From Serratia liquefaciens ATCC 27592 (GTDB taxonomy: Bacteria > Pseudomonadota > Gammaproteobacteria > Enterobacterales > Enterobacteriaceae), in NCBI RefSeq assembly GCF_000422085.1, contig NC_021741.1, forward strand, positions 744,001 through 808,000: 64,000 nt of DNA. The letters are read 5' to 3'. The notes beneath the pieces were generated by a model. It searched no databases, had not been told where the DNA came from, and was given only the letters and a program-made list of their open reading frames with translations. This document shows positions 22,279 to 31,448 of the stretch, one piece after another (position 1 is the stretch's first letter; each line of letters opens with the position of its first letter). Position numbers and translations under genes: made by a program.

Positions 22279-22499
22279 CTAATTTTTTATGCAAAATGTG
22301 AAGAGGGTCAATCGGGAAGGTCAAGGAGAGACGGTTCTTTACGCCGATGGCTTACCGGTCCGCTCCGATGCCTCCGTATACTGTTCGCAACCAGGGCAGA
22401 GCAACGGAAATTTTCATAAGGAATGTGCGCGAGGCAATCGCTATTGCATCTGGCAAACAAATGACACGGGGCTTTTTTGATTATCTTGAGGGATTGGGT

Positions 22500-22817
22500 A
22501 TGGAAAAGAAAAAAATCTATCTGTTTTGTTCTGCCGGTATGTCGACTTCTCTGCTGGTCTCAAAAATGAAGGCGCAGGCCGAGAAGTACGAAGTGCCAGT
22601 GATCATTGCCGCTTATCCCGAAGCGCTGGCAGCGGAAAAGGGCGCAGAGGCAGATTTGATCCTGCTGGGGCCACAGATTGCCTATACGTTAGCTGAAGTA
22701 CAAAAACAGCTGCCCAATAAGCCCGTCGAAGTGATCGATTCCGCTTTATACGGCAAGCTTGATGGCCTTGGGGTGTTGAAGGCCGCGGTCGCCACCATAA
22801 AAAAAGCTAACCAATAA
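22500..22817 (+). CDS. chbB: PTS N,N'-diacetylchitobiose/cellobiose-type IIB component
   Basis: 105 residues from the ATG at 22500, which follows a GAGGGA Shine-Dalgarno; the frame is open upstream to 22347 without family-like sequence. The P-loop cysteine Cys10 in [12 protein letters not shown] is the phosphorylation site. Closely resembles E. coli ChbB. It would pass phosphate from a IIA protein to sugar bound to ChbC, but no IIA gene is present in this cluster. chbC begins 11 bases downstream. Confidence 0.93.
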   Translation: MEKKKIYLFCSAGMSTSLLVSKMKAQAEKYEVPVIIAAYPEALAAEKGAEADLILLGPQIAYTLAEVQKQLPNKPVEVIDSALYGKLDGLGVLKAAVATIKKANQ

Positions 22818-22828
22818 AGGGGTCTGCC

Positions 22829-24190
22829 GTGAATACGTTAATTGCCTCGTTGGAAAAGGTCATACTGCCTTTTGCCGTGAAAATTGGTAAACAGCCCCAT
22901 GTTAATGCCATCAAAAACGGGTTCATTCGATTAATGCCGCTGACGTTGACCGGGGCGATGTTCGTTCTGATCAACAACGTATTCCTCAGTTTCGGCGAAG
23001 GCTCGTTTTTCTTTTCATTGGGGGTACGGCTGGATGCGTCCACCATTGAAACGCTAAACAGCCTGAAGACCATCGGTGGCAGCGTTTATAACGGCACCCT
23101 GGGGATTATGTCCCTAATGACGCCCTTCTTTATCAGTATGGCTTTAGCGGAGGAGCGTAAGGTTGACCCGCTGGCGGCCGCGCTACTGGCGGTTGCCGCC
23201 TTTATGACGGTAACGCCGTTCAGCGTTGGTGAGGCTTATGCCGTCGGTGCTAACTGGCTTGGCGGTGCCAACATCATTTCCGGCATGGTGATCGGCCTGG
23301 TGGTGGCGGAGATGTTTACCTTTGTGGTGCGCCGCAACTGGGTCATCAGCCTGCCTGACAGCGTACCTTCTTCCGTGTCTCGCTCGTTCTCCGCACTGAT
23401 CCCCGGGTTCCTGATCCTGTCGATCATGGGCGTGATTGCCTATTGCCTGACGCTGTGGGGAACCAACTTCCACCAAATCATCATGGACAGCATCTCGGCT
23501 CCGCTGGCGAAAATGGGCAGCGTTGTCGGCTGGGTGTATGTGATGTTCTCCTCGCTGCTGTGGTTCTTCGGGGTGCATGGCTCTATGGCACTGGCCGCGC
23601 TGGACAGCGGCATCATGACGCCATTCGCGCTGGAAAACGTAGAGCTTTACAACAAGTATGGTTCGGTCGAAGCCGCCGTTGCCGCCGGCAAAGAGTTCCA
23701 TATGTGGGCGAAACCTTTCGTCGACTCTTATATCTATCTGGGCGGCACCGGCTCTACGCTGGGGCTGATTATCGCCATCTTTATCGCCTCGCGCCGTGAA
23801 GACTATCGCCAGGTCGCCAAGCTGGCTACCCCGTCGGGCATCTTCCAGATTAACGAACCTATCCTGTTCGGCCTGCCGGTAATCATGAACCCGGTGATGT
23901 TTATCCCGTTCATTCTGGTTCAACCGGTATTGACGATCATCACCACGGTGGCCTATTACACCGGAATGATCCCGCCGATCACCAACATTGCCCCCTGGAC
24001 CATGCCGGTAGGCCTGGGGGCGTTCTTCAATACTAACGGCAGTATCGTCGCCATGTTGCTGAGCTTCTTCAACCTGGGCGTGGCGACCTTGATTTACCTG
24101 CCGTTTGTGATGATATCCAACAAGGCGCAGAGCCAGATCGATCAGGCTACCGAAAGCGAAGAAGACATCGCCAAGGCGCTGAAATTCTAA
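22829..24190 (+). CDS. chbC: PTS N,N'-diacetylchitobiose/cellobiose-type IIC permease
   Basis: 453 residues with a GTG start. A hydrophobic multi-pass protein of the lactose/cellobiose IIC family; [17 protein letters not shown] at the N-terminus, the [10 protein letters not shown] motif near residue 350 and the C-terminal [10 protein letters not shown] match ChbC. It imports and phosphorylates a beta-linked disaccharide with ChbB. The GH1 gene follows after 48 bases. Confidence 0.93.
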   Translation: MNTLIASLEKVILPFAVKIGKQPHVNAIKNGFIRLMPLTLTGAMFVLINNVFLSFGEGSFFFSLGVRLDASTIETLNSLKTIGGSVYNGTLGIMSLMTPFFISMALAEERKVDPLAAALLAVAAFMTVTPFSVGEAYAVGANWLGGANIISGMVIGLVVAEMFTFVVRRNWVISLPDSVPSSVSRSFSALIPGFLILSIMGVIAYCLTLWGTNFHQIIMDSISAPLAKMGSVVGWVYVMFSSLLWFFGVHGSMALAALDSGIMTPFALENVELYNKYGSVEAAVAAGKEFHMWAKPFVDSYIYLGGTGSTLGLIIAIFIASRREDYRQVAKLATPSGIFQINEPILFGLPVIMNPVMFIPFILVQPVLTIITTVAYYTGMIPPITNIAPWTMPVGLGAFFNTNGSIVAMLLSFFNLGVATLIYLPFVMISNKAQSQIDQATESEEDIAKALKF

Positions 24191-24238
24191 CTGTCAGTTT
24201 GGGGCAGCCCTTGCTGCCCCGGTTTTAGGGGCGTTTGG

Positions 24239-25624
24239 ATGAAATATCAATTTGCTGACGATTTCTGGTGGGGAAGCGCGACCTCTGCGCCGCAGTCGGA
24301 AGGGGCCTCTGCACGGGATGGCAAAAGTCAGAACATCTTCGATTACTGGTATGACATTGCGCCAGAACGCTTTCATCATCAGGTCGGTCCGTCCGAGGCA
24401 TCCACCTTTTATGACCGTTTCCAGCAAGACATCCTACTGTTAAAAAAGCTTGGGCATAACACCTTCAGAACCTCTATTTCCTGGTCACGGCTGATCCCGG
24501 ACGGGGAAGGCGAGGTGAACCCGAAAGCCGTCGCTTTCTATAACGCGCTTATCGATGGCCTGCTGGCTGAGGGCATTACGCCATTTATCAACCTTTACCA
24601 TTTCGACATGCCGATGTGCATGCAGCGAAAAGGCGGCTGGGAAAGCCGGGCGGTGGTGGAAGCCTATGCCCGCTACGCCAAAACCTGTTTCAGCCTGTTC
24701 GGCGATCGGGTCACTCATTGGTTTACTTTTAACGAGCCGATTGTGCCGGTCGAAGCGGGCTATCTGAACGACCTGCATTATCCTTGCGTGGTTGATTTTA
24801 AAAGGGCAGTCGCGGTGGCTTATCACAGCGTGCTGGCCCATGCCAAAGCGGTGAAGGAGTTCAGGGCATTGGGCCACCAAGGCGCGATAGGCATTATTTT
24901 GAACCTGAGCCCGACCTATCCGCGTTCGAACAGCCAGGAAGATGGCGTGGCCGCCCATCATGCGGATCTGTTGCTGAACAAAAGCTTCCTTGATCCTGTG
25001 ACCAAAGGGCGTTATCCGCAAGATTTGGTTGATTTACTGCGCGCCAATGATTTGTTGCCACAAACGGCACCGGAGGACGCACAGCTGATTGCCGACGGCG
25101 TGGTGGATATTCTGGGCGTCAATTACTATCAACCGCGCAGGGTTAAAGCGAAAGAAGGCTACCGGGCCGACGCACCCGTGACGATGCCGGAAGATCTGTT
25201 CAGCTATTACGACATGCCTGGCCGCAAGATCAATCCGCATCGGGGCTGGGAGATCTATGAAAAAGGGCTGTATGACATCCTGATGGATCTGAAGGAAAAC
25301 TACGGCAACATTCCCTGCTATATTTCAGAAAACGGCATGGGCGTAGAGGGTGAAGAGGCCTTTATCGGCCCTACTGGGCGGGTAGAGGACGATTATCGAA
25401 TCGACTTTATCCGCGATCATCTGAAATGGCTGCATCAGGCGCTGTCGGAGGGTTCCAACTGCAAAGGCTATCATTTGTGGACCTTTATCGACTGCTGGTC
25501 CTGGCTTAATGCCTACAAGAATCGCTACGGGTTAGTTCGGCTGGAGCGGGAGAGCCAACAGCGCACGTTGAAGAAGAGTGGCTATTGGTTTGCCGAGACG
25601 GCCCGGCAGAACGGCTTTGATTAA
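24239..25624 (+). CDS. 6-phospho-beta-glucosidase, glycoside hydrolase family 1
   Basis: 461 residues. The acid/base Glu166 lies in TFNEP and the nucleophile Glu364 in YISENG, both intact. The C-terminal [12 protein letters not shown] segment matches the phosphate-binding loop (Ser, Lys, Tyr) of 6-phospho-beta-glucosidases. It probably hydrolyses the phosphorylated disaccharide delivered by ChbBC. In the E. coli chb operon this role belongs to ChbF, an NAD-dependent GH4 enzyme of unrelated fold, so here the hydrolase has been exchanged. The exact sugar (cellobiose, chitobiose or an aryl glucoside) is not resolved. Confidence 0.92.
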   Translation: MKYQFADDFWWGSATSAPQSEGASARDGKSQNIFDYWYDIAPERFHHQVGPSEASTFYDRFQQDILLLKKLGHNTFRTSISWSRLIPDGEGEVNPKAVAFYNALIDGLLAEGITPFINLYHFDMPMCMQRKGGWESRAVVEAYARYAKTCFSLFGDRVTHWFTFNEPIVPVEAGYLNDLHYPCVVDFKRAVAVAYHSVLAHAKAVKEFRALGHQGAIGIILNLSPTYPRSNSQEDGVAAHHADLLLNKSFLDPVTKGRYPQDLVDLLRANDLLPQTAPEDAQLIADGVVDILGVNYYQPRRVKAKEGYRADAPVTMPEDLFSYYDMPGRKINPHRGWEIYEKGLYDILMDLKENYGNIPCYISENGMGVEGEEAFIGPTGRVEDDYRIDFIRDHLKWLHQALSEGSNCKGYHLWTFIDCWSWLNAYKNRYGLVRLERESQQRTLKKSGYWFAETARQNGFD

Positions 25625-25638
25625 CGGGAGCGCATGCG

Positions 25639-26487
25639 ATGTCTGAGAACCTGGTTTCGCTGAATGCGAACGACGTTAAGCTGATTCGGGAGCAGGATTT
25701 CTTTAACTGCAAAGATTTCCATTTGTTCATTTATAACAAGGTGGAAAGCGCCACTGGGCTGCATCAGCATGACTACTATGAATTCACCATCGTCCTGAGC
25801 GGCAAATGTTATCAGGAGATCAACGGCAAGCGCGTGCTGCTGGAACGGGGCGATTTTGTCTTCATCCCCATTGGTTCGCGCCATCAGAGCTTTTATGAGT
25901 TCGGCGCCGCGAAAATCTTCAACGTGGCGGTTGGCAAGGTGTTCTTCGAAGAGAACTATTTGCAGCAGTTGCCACGCTGTTTTGTCGCCTCCCAGGCCTA
26001 CAGCCTGAAGAGTGAATTCCTGGCTTATATCGAGTCGGTGGTGGGTTCCCCGCAGTTTCGCGAGGATGATTTTGCCGAATTCCTGGAAACGCTGACCTTT
26101 TATATCATCAGCCGCATTCGTCACTATAAGGAAGAGAGCGGCGAGGGGGACGATATCCCGCAGTGGCTGAAAAACACCCTGGCCGGCATGCATGATAAAG
26201 CCATGTTTGGTGAAAAGGCGCTGCTCAATATGGTGGAGTTGTCGGGAAAAACGCAGGAGTACCTGACCCGGGCGATGCGACGCTATTACCATAAAACACC
26301 GATGCAGGTGATCAATGAAATCCGCATCAACTTTGCCAAAACGCAGCTTGAAGTCACCAACTATTCGGTTTCGGATATTGCCTTCGACTCTGGCTATGGC
26401 GACGTGAGCCTGTTTATTAAAAACTTTAAGAGACTCACCGAAGTGACGCCGGGTAATTACCGAAAAAAGTTCTACGGCCCTGTTTAG
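25639..26487 (+). CDS. chbR: AraC-family transcriptional regulator of the chb operon
   Basis: 282 residues, closely resembling ChbR. The N-terminal cupin contains [14 protein letters not shown] and [18 protein letters not shown] (about residues 36-80); the C-terminal AraC DNA-binding domain has [41 protein letters not shown] (given here in parts: first helix-turn-helix about 225-245, second about 250-275). In E. coli ChbR activates chb transcription when chitobiose-6-phosphate is present and represses otherwise. It lies 14 bases after the GH1 gene, within the operon. Confidence 0.92.
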   Translation: MSENLVSLNANDVKLIREQDFFNCKDFHLFIYNKVESATGLHQHDYYEFTIVLSGKCYQEINGKRVLLERGDFVFIPIGSRHQSFYEFGAAKIFNVAVGKVFFEENYLQQLPRCFVASQAYSLKSEFLAYIESVVGSPQFREDDFAEFLETLTFYIISRIRHYKEESGEGDDIPQWLKNTLAGMHDKAMFGEKALLNMVELSGKTQEYLTRAMRRYYHKTPMQVINEIRINFAKTQLEVTNYSVSDIAFDSGYGDVSLFIKNFKRLTEVTPGNYRKKFYGPV

Positions 26488-26640
26488 GGCCGCTCCCGAT
26501 AAGCATTAACGCCGATATTCCGAATGCCTTTCAGGCCGCCAATAGCCTGATGAAATAAATTTCTTTGCGTAAGCGAAGGGGAATTGCCGTACCTGACGGA
26601 CGGTATTCCCTTGCCAAAAATTTGTTAAATGGATGCCAAA

Positions 26641-27402
26641 ATGGAAAAGTTACTGATAGTGAATGCCGACGATTTTGGTCTGAGCAAGGGACAGAACTAT
26701 GGGGTGATTGAGGCGTTTCACTATGGGGTGGTCACTTCAACTACGGCAATGGTGAATAGCCCGGACGTACAGCATGCCGCCAGCCTCAGCCAGCTTTATC
26801 CTGGGCTGAAGATCGGCCTGCATTTTGTGCTGACTCACGGGCATCCATTGACGGCCATGTCTTCGCTGGTTAACGAACGCGGAGAGCTGGGCAAGTGGTT
26901 ATGGGAAAGGGCAGAGTCTGGGCTGCTGAGCATGGACGAAATCCACGATGAGTTGGTGAGCCAATACGACAGGTTCATGGCGGTGTTTGGCAAAGCGCCG
27001 ACGCATATCGACAGCCATCATCACGTGCATATGCTGCCGCAGATTTACCCGCTGGTCGAGGCATTTGCTCAGTTCCGTGCCATCCCGCTGCGTATTGGGC
27101 GTCAGGAGGTTGAACGGCAAGATATCCCATTGCGTTATGACCGCAGTACCGAGTGGTTTGATGCGGGTTTCTATGGCGAATCGATATCCGAAGCGCTGTT
27201 TTTACAGGTGCTCGATCGTGCCGATCAACGTGGTGCCAAGTCGGTGGAGATGATGTGCCACCCGGCGTTCCTGGATAACACTATTTTGGCGAGTAAATAT
27301 TGCTACCCGCGGCTTGCCGAAGTGGACGTTCTGACTTCGCCAGGCATGAAAAACGCCATCGCGGAACGCGGTTACCGTCTGGGATCTTTCCTCGATCTGT
27401 GA
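26641..27402 (+). CDS. chbG: Chitooligosaccharide deacetylase ChbG (YdjC family)
   Basis: 253 residues from 26641 ([21 protein letters not shown]); an ATG four codons upstream (26629) is also possible and neither has a clear Shine-Dalgarno. The metal site is visible in NADDFGLS and in [14 protein letters not shown] (about residues 121-134). ChbG removes one acetyl group from chitobiose-6-phosphate, needed in E. coli for ChbR activation and for hydrolysis. Its presence argues that the cluster's substrate is an N-acetylated chitooligosaccharide rather than plain cellobiose. A 150-base gap separates it from chbR. Confidence 0.92.
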   Translation: MEKLLIVNADDFGLSKGQNYGVIEAFHYGVVTSTTAMVNSPDVQHAASLSQLYPGLKIGLHFVLTHGHPLTAMSSLVNERGELGKWLWERAESGLLSMDEIHDELVSQYDRFMAVFGKAPTHIDSHHHVHMLPQIYPLVEAFAQFRAIPLRIGRQEVERQDIPLRYDRSTEWFDAGFYGESISEALFLQVLDRADQRGAKSVEMMCHPAFLDNTILASKYCYPRLAEVDVLTSPGMKNAIAERGYRLGSFLDL

Positions 27403-27430
27403 CCAGCCCATCGGATACAGCGATGGCCGC

Positions 27431-28825
27431 TTAAAGCATGGAGTGGGCCTTTTTCAATCCGGTATCTTCATCAGGATCGGCTCCCTGCGGAACAGGGGGC
27501 TCCGCTTCTTCCTCGCCCGACGCTTCGCTGGCCTGCGGCTCTATCGGATCGGGGGCCGCCTCCGGTGGCGGCATGGTGTCGTGGATAATCTGTTCATCAA
27601 AGGTTGGGTTCAGCGCCGGAGAAAGCGGCGAACTGGTCAGGCTGTCCGGCAGGGGAATGTGCGGTAATGGCGCATCCTGCACAAACTGCGATTCGTCTTG
27701 TTTTACCGTCCGGCTGAAGGCCACCAGCAGCACACCACACAGTGCAAAGAAGGCATACAGCGTATTCCCACCCAGCGGCTCTATCAGCGCGCCGACCGCC
27801 AGGGGACCGACACTGGCGCCCACGCCGAAGGCCATCAGCAAACAGGCGGCTAACGAGACGCGCCGCTCCGGCTCTATCAAATCGTTTGCCAGGGCAACCA
27901 CCAAGGGATACAGCGTGAACTGCAGCATGCTGACGATAAAGCCCACCACTAATAACACTGGGAAATCAATGTGCGGCACCAATGCCAGCGGCAGCGCGGC
28001 TACGATCAATAAAATGGCGTTGATGCGCATCAACAGCGTACGGTTATAGCGATCCGACAGCCAGCTAAGCGGGAATTGCGCCACCAGCCCGGCGAAGATC
28101 GATATCGCCATAAACAAGCCGGTCTGCTGGGTGGTCAGTGCCTGCATGCTGGCATAGACCGGGGCCAGCCCGTAGAAAGATCCCACTACCATGCCGATGA
28201 CCAGCGTGGTCGCCAGCACCTTGGGGATGGCGCCGATAAAATAGCGTAGCTCCATTGGTGCCGGTGACATATGGCGTGCGTTGGTGCGGGTAGTCAGGGC
28301 GATAGGCACCAGGCAGAGCGCAAAGCACAGGGCGATCACCAGCAAAGTGGTAATGCCGAGGTTGGCCTGCAGCATCAGCACCACTTGGCCTAACGACATG
28401 CCTAAATAGGTAGCTGCCATATAGAAGCCGAACACCATCCCGCGCTGATTGGATTCCGACTGATCGTTAAGCCAGCTTTCCAGCACCATGAACTGACACA
28501 TCATGCACAGGCCGATAATCAGCCGCAGCACCACCCACATGGGGATGTATTCCGTCAGGCCATGTCCCAGCACCGCCGCGGTAATAATGCCGGCGCAGGA
28601 AACGTAAGCGCGGATATGGCCGACGCGAGCAATCAGAAAATGGCCGACCTTGCCGCCGATCACCAAACCGATGTAGTTGGCGGCAATAATCGCGCCGATC
28701 AACGCGCCGGTCACGTGAATAGACGTTAAACGCAGGGAGATGTAGGTGGTGAGTAACCCTGAACCCAGCAGCATCAGCAGGGTAGTGGTATACAACGGAA
28801 AGAAGACGCCTAACGTTTTTTTCAC
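27431..28825 (-). CDS. MFS transporter of the YcaD-like family with acidic, proline-rich C-terminal tail
   Basis: 464 residues. About 12 hydrophobic segments fill residues 8-375, with family-typical features (VLESWLNDQS near residue 115, FPLSWLSDRYNR near 250). The last 85-90 residues form a hydrophilic tail rich in Pro, Glu, Asp and Ala, unusual for a compact MFS protein. Substrate unknown. It converges on chbG 28 bases away, with no visible intrinsic terminator, and stands alone on its strand. Confidence 0.85.
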   Translation of the reverse strand: MKKTLGVFFPLYTTTLLMLLGSGLLTTYISLRLTSIHVTGALIGAIIAANYIGLVIGGKVGHFLIARVGHIRAYVSCAGIITAAVLGHGLTEYIPMWVVLRLIIGLCMMCQFMVLESWLNDQSESNQRGMVFGFYMAATYLGMSLGQVVLMLQANLGITTLLVIALCFALCLVPIALTTRTNARHMSPAPMELRYFIGAIPKVLATTLVIGMVVGSFYGLAPVYASMQALTTQQTGLFMAISIFAGLVAQFPLSWLSDRYNRTLLMRINAILLIVAALPLALVPHIDFPVLLVVGFIVSMLQFTLYPLVVALANDLIEPERRVSLAACLLMAFGVGASVGPLAVGALIEPLGGNTLYAFFALCGVLLVAFSRTVKQDESQFVQDAPLPHIPLPDSLTSSPLSPALNPTFDEQIIHDTMPPPEAAPDPIEPQASEASGEEEAEPPVPQGADPDEDTGLKKAHSML

Positions 28826-29075
28826 TCTATCATCCTAATCTTTTATCCTGGTTTGCCATGGGCTGGCCATGCCGGCGGCAAAAACAACCCTGTGAGATCC
28901 CTCGTGAGAAAACGCCGCTCATTAACCCGAACGTTACATTCGATACTAGCAGTTTGGGTTAAGGCTTAACACCGCATCGCCTGCGAAGCGTCGCGCATTT
29001 CTGTCATCGCCGCGTCAGATAAGCTTGATAAATGCTACTATCGGGCGCATATACCTGATTCGCTAAGGAGAGGTT

Positions 29076-29564
29076 ATGAGTGAACAGCAACTGCGTAAAC
29101 TCAGCGTTGCAGTAGGGGAAAAACTGAAGGCTAATGGCCAGTGGATCACCTGTGCAGAATCTTGCACCGGGGGGGCTATCGCCAAGGCCATCACCGATAT
29201 TGCCGGCAGCTCCGCTTATTTCGACCGTGGTTTTGTCACCTACAGCAATACGGCGAAGCATGAGCTTCTAGGCGTGGCGGAAGCGACCCTGAATGCCCAT
29301 GGCGCCGTAAGCGAAGAGGTGGTGCGCGAGATGGCTCAGGGAGCTCTGCATGCGGCTCGGGCCAACCTGGCGCTGTCGGTTAGCGGCATTGCCGGACCGG
29401 ACGGTGGCAGCGTGGAAAAACCGGTGGGTACGGTCTGGTTTGGTTTTGCCGAATCCTCAGGACGCGTGCTGGCGCAAAAGATGCAATTTTCCGGCGATCG
29501 TGATGCAGTGCGGCTTCAGGCGACAATTTTCGCGCTGCAAACCGCCCTTGACGAATTTTTGTGA
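29076..29564 (+). CDS. pncC: Nicotinamide-nucleotide amidohydrolase PncC (CinA C-terminal family)
   Basis: 162 residues, a stand-alone CinA C-terminal domain. AESCTGG (about residues 28-34) carries the catalytic serine, and GIAGPDGG lies near residue 107. It deamidates nicotinamide mononucleotide to nicotinate mononucleotide for NAD recycling. A GGAGAGG Shine-Dalgarno precedes the ATG. It lies directly upstream of recA, as ygaD/pncC does in E. coli. Confidence 0.94.
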   Translation: MSEQQLRKLSVAVGEKLKANGQWITCAESCTGGAIAKAITDIAGSSAYFDRGFVTYSNTAKHELLGVAEATLNAHGAVSEEVVREMAQGALHAARANLALSVSGIAGPDGGSVEKPVGTVWFGFAESSGRVLAQKMQFSGDRDAVRLQATIFALQTALDEFL

Positions 29565-29572
29565 AATTAGGC

Positions 29573-29600
29573 TTGATACTGTATGACCATACAGTATAAT
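29573..29600 (+). promoter_or_regulatory. recA promoter with LexA box
   Basis: TTGATA (29573-29578), 16-base spacer, TATAAT (29595-29600), with the LexA box TACTGTATGACCATACAGTA (29577-29596) filling the spacer. The box differs from the E. coli recA box, as I recall it, by one base. LexA bound here would block polymerase; SOS induction relieves it. Confidence 0.95.
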
Positions 29601-29676
29601 TAGTGACATTTCCTGCACAACATACATTCAGTGGCAGTGTGGGGTAACACCGACATTGCGTAACGAAGGAGCAACA

Positions 29677-30738
29677 ATGGCTATTGATGAGAACAAGCAA
29701 AAGGCGCTAGCTGCGGCACTGGGCCAGATTGAGAAACAGTTCGGCAAAGGCTCCATCATGCGTCTGGGTGAAGACCGTTCTATGGACGTAGAAACGATCT
29801 CTACCGGCTCGCTGTCACTTGATATCGCACTGGGTGCAGGCGGCCTGCCAATGGGCCGTATCGTTGAAATTTATGGTCCGGAATCTTCCGGTAAAACCAC
29901 CCTGACGCTGCAGGTTATCGCTGCGGCGCAGCGCGAAGGTAAAACCTGTGCCTTTATCGATGCCGAGCACGCGCTGGATCCGATTTATGCGAAGAAGCTG
30001 GGCGTTGATATCGACAACCTGCTGTGTTCTCAGCCGGACACCGGTGAACAGGCGTTGGAAATCTGTGATGCCTTAACCCGTTCCGGCGCGGTTGACGTGA
30101 TCATCGTTGACTCCGTGGCGGCCTTGACGCCGAAAGCGGAAATCGAAGGTGAAATCGGTGACTCACACATGGGTCTGGCGGCACGTATGATGAGCCAGGC
30201 GATGCGTAAGCTGGCCGGTAACCTGAAAAACGCCAACACCCTGCTGATCTTCATCAACCAGATCCGTATGAAAATCGGTGTGATGTTCGGTAACCCTGAA
30301 ACCACCACTGGCGGTAACGCACTGAAGTTCTACGCATCAGTCCGTCTGGATATCCGCCGTATCGGCGCGGTGAAAGAAGGCGATGAAGTCGTAGGTAGTG
30401 AAACCCGCGTGAAAGTCGTCAAAAACAAAATTGCTGCACCGTTCAAGCAGGCCGAATTCCAAATCCTGTACGGCGAAGGTATCAACAGCCGCGGCGAACT
30501 GGTCGATCTGGGCGTGAAGCACAAGATGATCGAGAAAGCCGGTGCCTGGTACAGCTACAACGGCGATAAAATCGGTCAGGGTAAGGCAAATGCCTGTAAC
30601 TTCCTGAAAGAAAACCCGGCGGTTGCCGCTGAGTTGGACAAGAAACTGCGTGACCTGCTGCTGCACAGCAACGGTGAACTGGTTGCGGCAACTGACGAAG
30701 GCTTCGATGACGAAGCTGAAACCAGCGAAGAGTTTTAA
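29677..30738 (+). CDS. recA: Recombinase RecA
   Basis: 353 residues from the ATG at 29677 after GAAGGAGC; the longer frame from 29656 is not used by the family. Walker [10 protein letters not shown] begins at residue 67, Walker [11 protein letters not shown] near 140, and the acidic C-terminal tail ([10 protein letters not shown]) is typical. RecA pairs homologous DNA strands and stimulates LexA self-cleavage. It is followed by its modulator recX. Confidence 0.99.
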   Translation: MAIDENKQKALAAALGQIEKQFGKGSIMRLGEDRSMDVETISTGSLSLDIALGAGGLPMGRIVEIYGPESSGKTTLTLQVIAAAQREGKTCAFIDAEHALDPIYAKKLGVDIDNLLCSQPDTGEQALEICDALTRSGAVDVIIVDSVAALTPKAEIEGEIGDSHMGLAARMMSQAMRKLAGNLKNANTLLIFINQIRMKIGVMFGNPETTTGGNALKFYASVRLDIRRIGAVKEGDEVVGSETRVKVVKNKIAAPFKQAEFQILYGEGINSRGELVDLGVKHKMIEKAGAWYSYNGDKIGQGKANACNFLKENPAVAAELDKKLRDLLLHSNGELVAATDEGFDDEAETSEEF

Positions 30739-30802
30739 TCGCTGCTGACGCCTGTGCATGCCGTTATGGGTTTACGGGCGTCGACTACATCAGGCTTGAA
30801 TA

Positions 30803-31315
30803 ATGAATGACTTGCTAAGCCGCGCCATGCGCCTGCTGTCGCAACGCGATCATAGTGAAGCTGAACTGCGCCGCAAGCTTGCGGCGCAGCCATTTATGGC
30901 GAAAGCCAGATTTGGCACCAAAACGCCTACCTCCTCCACACCTGCTCCGTCTTCCGAAGAACCGATTGATCCTGCCGTTATCGAACAGGTGATTGCCTAT
31001 TGCTATCAGCATAATTGGTTGGACGATCAACGCTTTGCCCGCAGCTATATCGGTAGCCGCAGCCGTAAAGGTTACGGTGCGCAGCGCATCCGCTCGGAAC
31101 TGATGCAAAAGGGCGTAGACAAAGAGCTGACGCAAACTGCCCTGGCAGACTGTGATATCGACTGGTGTGAGCAGGCTAAACAGGTTGCGCAGCGTAAATT
31201 TGGCGACAAACTGCCAACTGACTGGAAAGAGAAAGCCAAAGTTCAGCGTTATCTGCTCTATCGTGGCTTCTTCCAGGAAGAAATTCAGTCAATTTACCGT
31301 GATTTTGCGCAATGA
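30803..31315 (+). CDS. recX: RecA regulatory protein RecX
   Basis: 170 residues, tandem three-helix repeats of the RecX family: SQRDHSEAELRRKL near the start, WLDDQRFARSYIGSRSRKG at about residues 73-91, and WKEKAKVQRYLLYRGF near the C-terminus. RecX inhibits RecA filament growth. It lies 64 bases after recA with no intervening terminator, consistent with partial read-through from the SOS promoter. Confidence 0.95.
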   Translation: MNDLLSRAMRLLSQRDHSEAELRRKLAAQPFMAKARFGTKTPTSSTPAPSSEEPIDPAVIEQVIAYCYQHNWLDDQRFARSYIGSRSRKGYGAQRIRSELMQKGVDKELTQTALADCDIDWCEQAKQVAQRKFGDKLPTDWKEKAKVQRYLLYRGFFQEEIQSIYRDFAQ

Positions 31316-31448
31316 ACGCACACGGGGTTTTACTTCCCCTTGAAGAAAATTTATCTTATCCCCACTTTTTGTTCGTGAGTTAGATGCCATCGTCAGGATG
31401 TCGCGTATCTTGCTCACGTGTCGTTATTCTAGCCTTTCCGGGAAAATT

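Larger units (their letters stand above)
21720..22499. other. Long intergenic region mutS-chbB
   Basis: 780 bases between divergent genes. The right part holds the chb control region (CRP site and candidate NagC site, listed separately) and a roughly 220-base chbB leader. The left part (about 21780-22130) has no supported gene; an 8-base inverted repeat (CCCTTGAT/ATCAAGGG, 22093-22119) without a T-run is the only structure I see. Short open frames here resemble no family known to me. Confidence 0.5.

Noticed and set aside
22289..22480. 63-codon open frame in the chbB leader
   Set aside because: Overlaps another open frame, lacks a Shine-Dalgarno, and resembles no protein; it is not the missing IIA.
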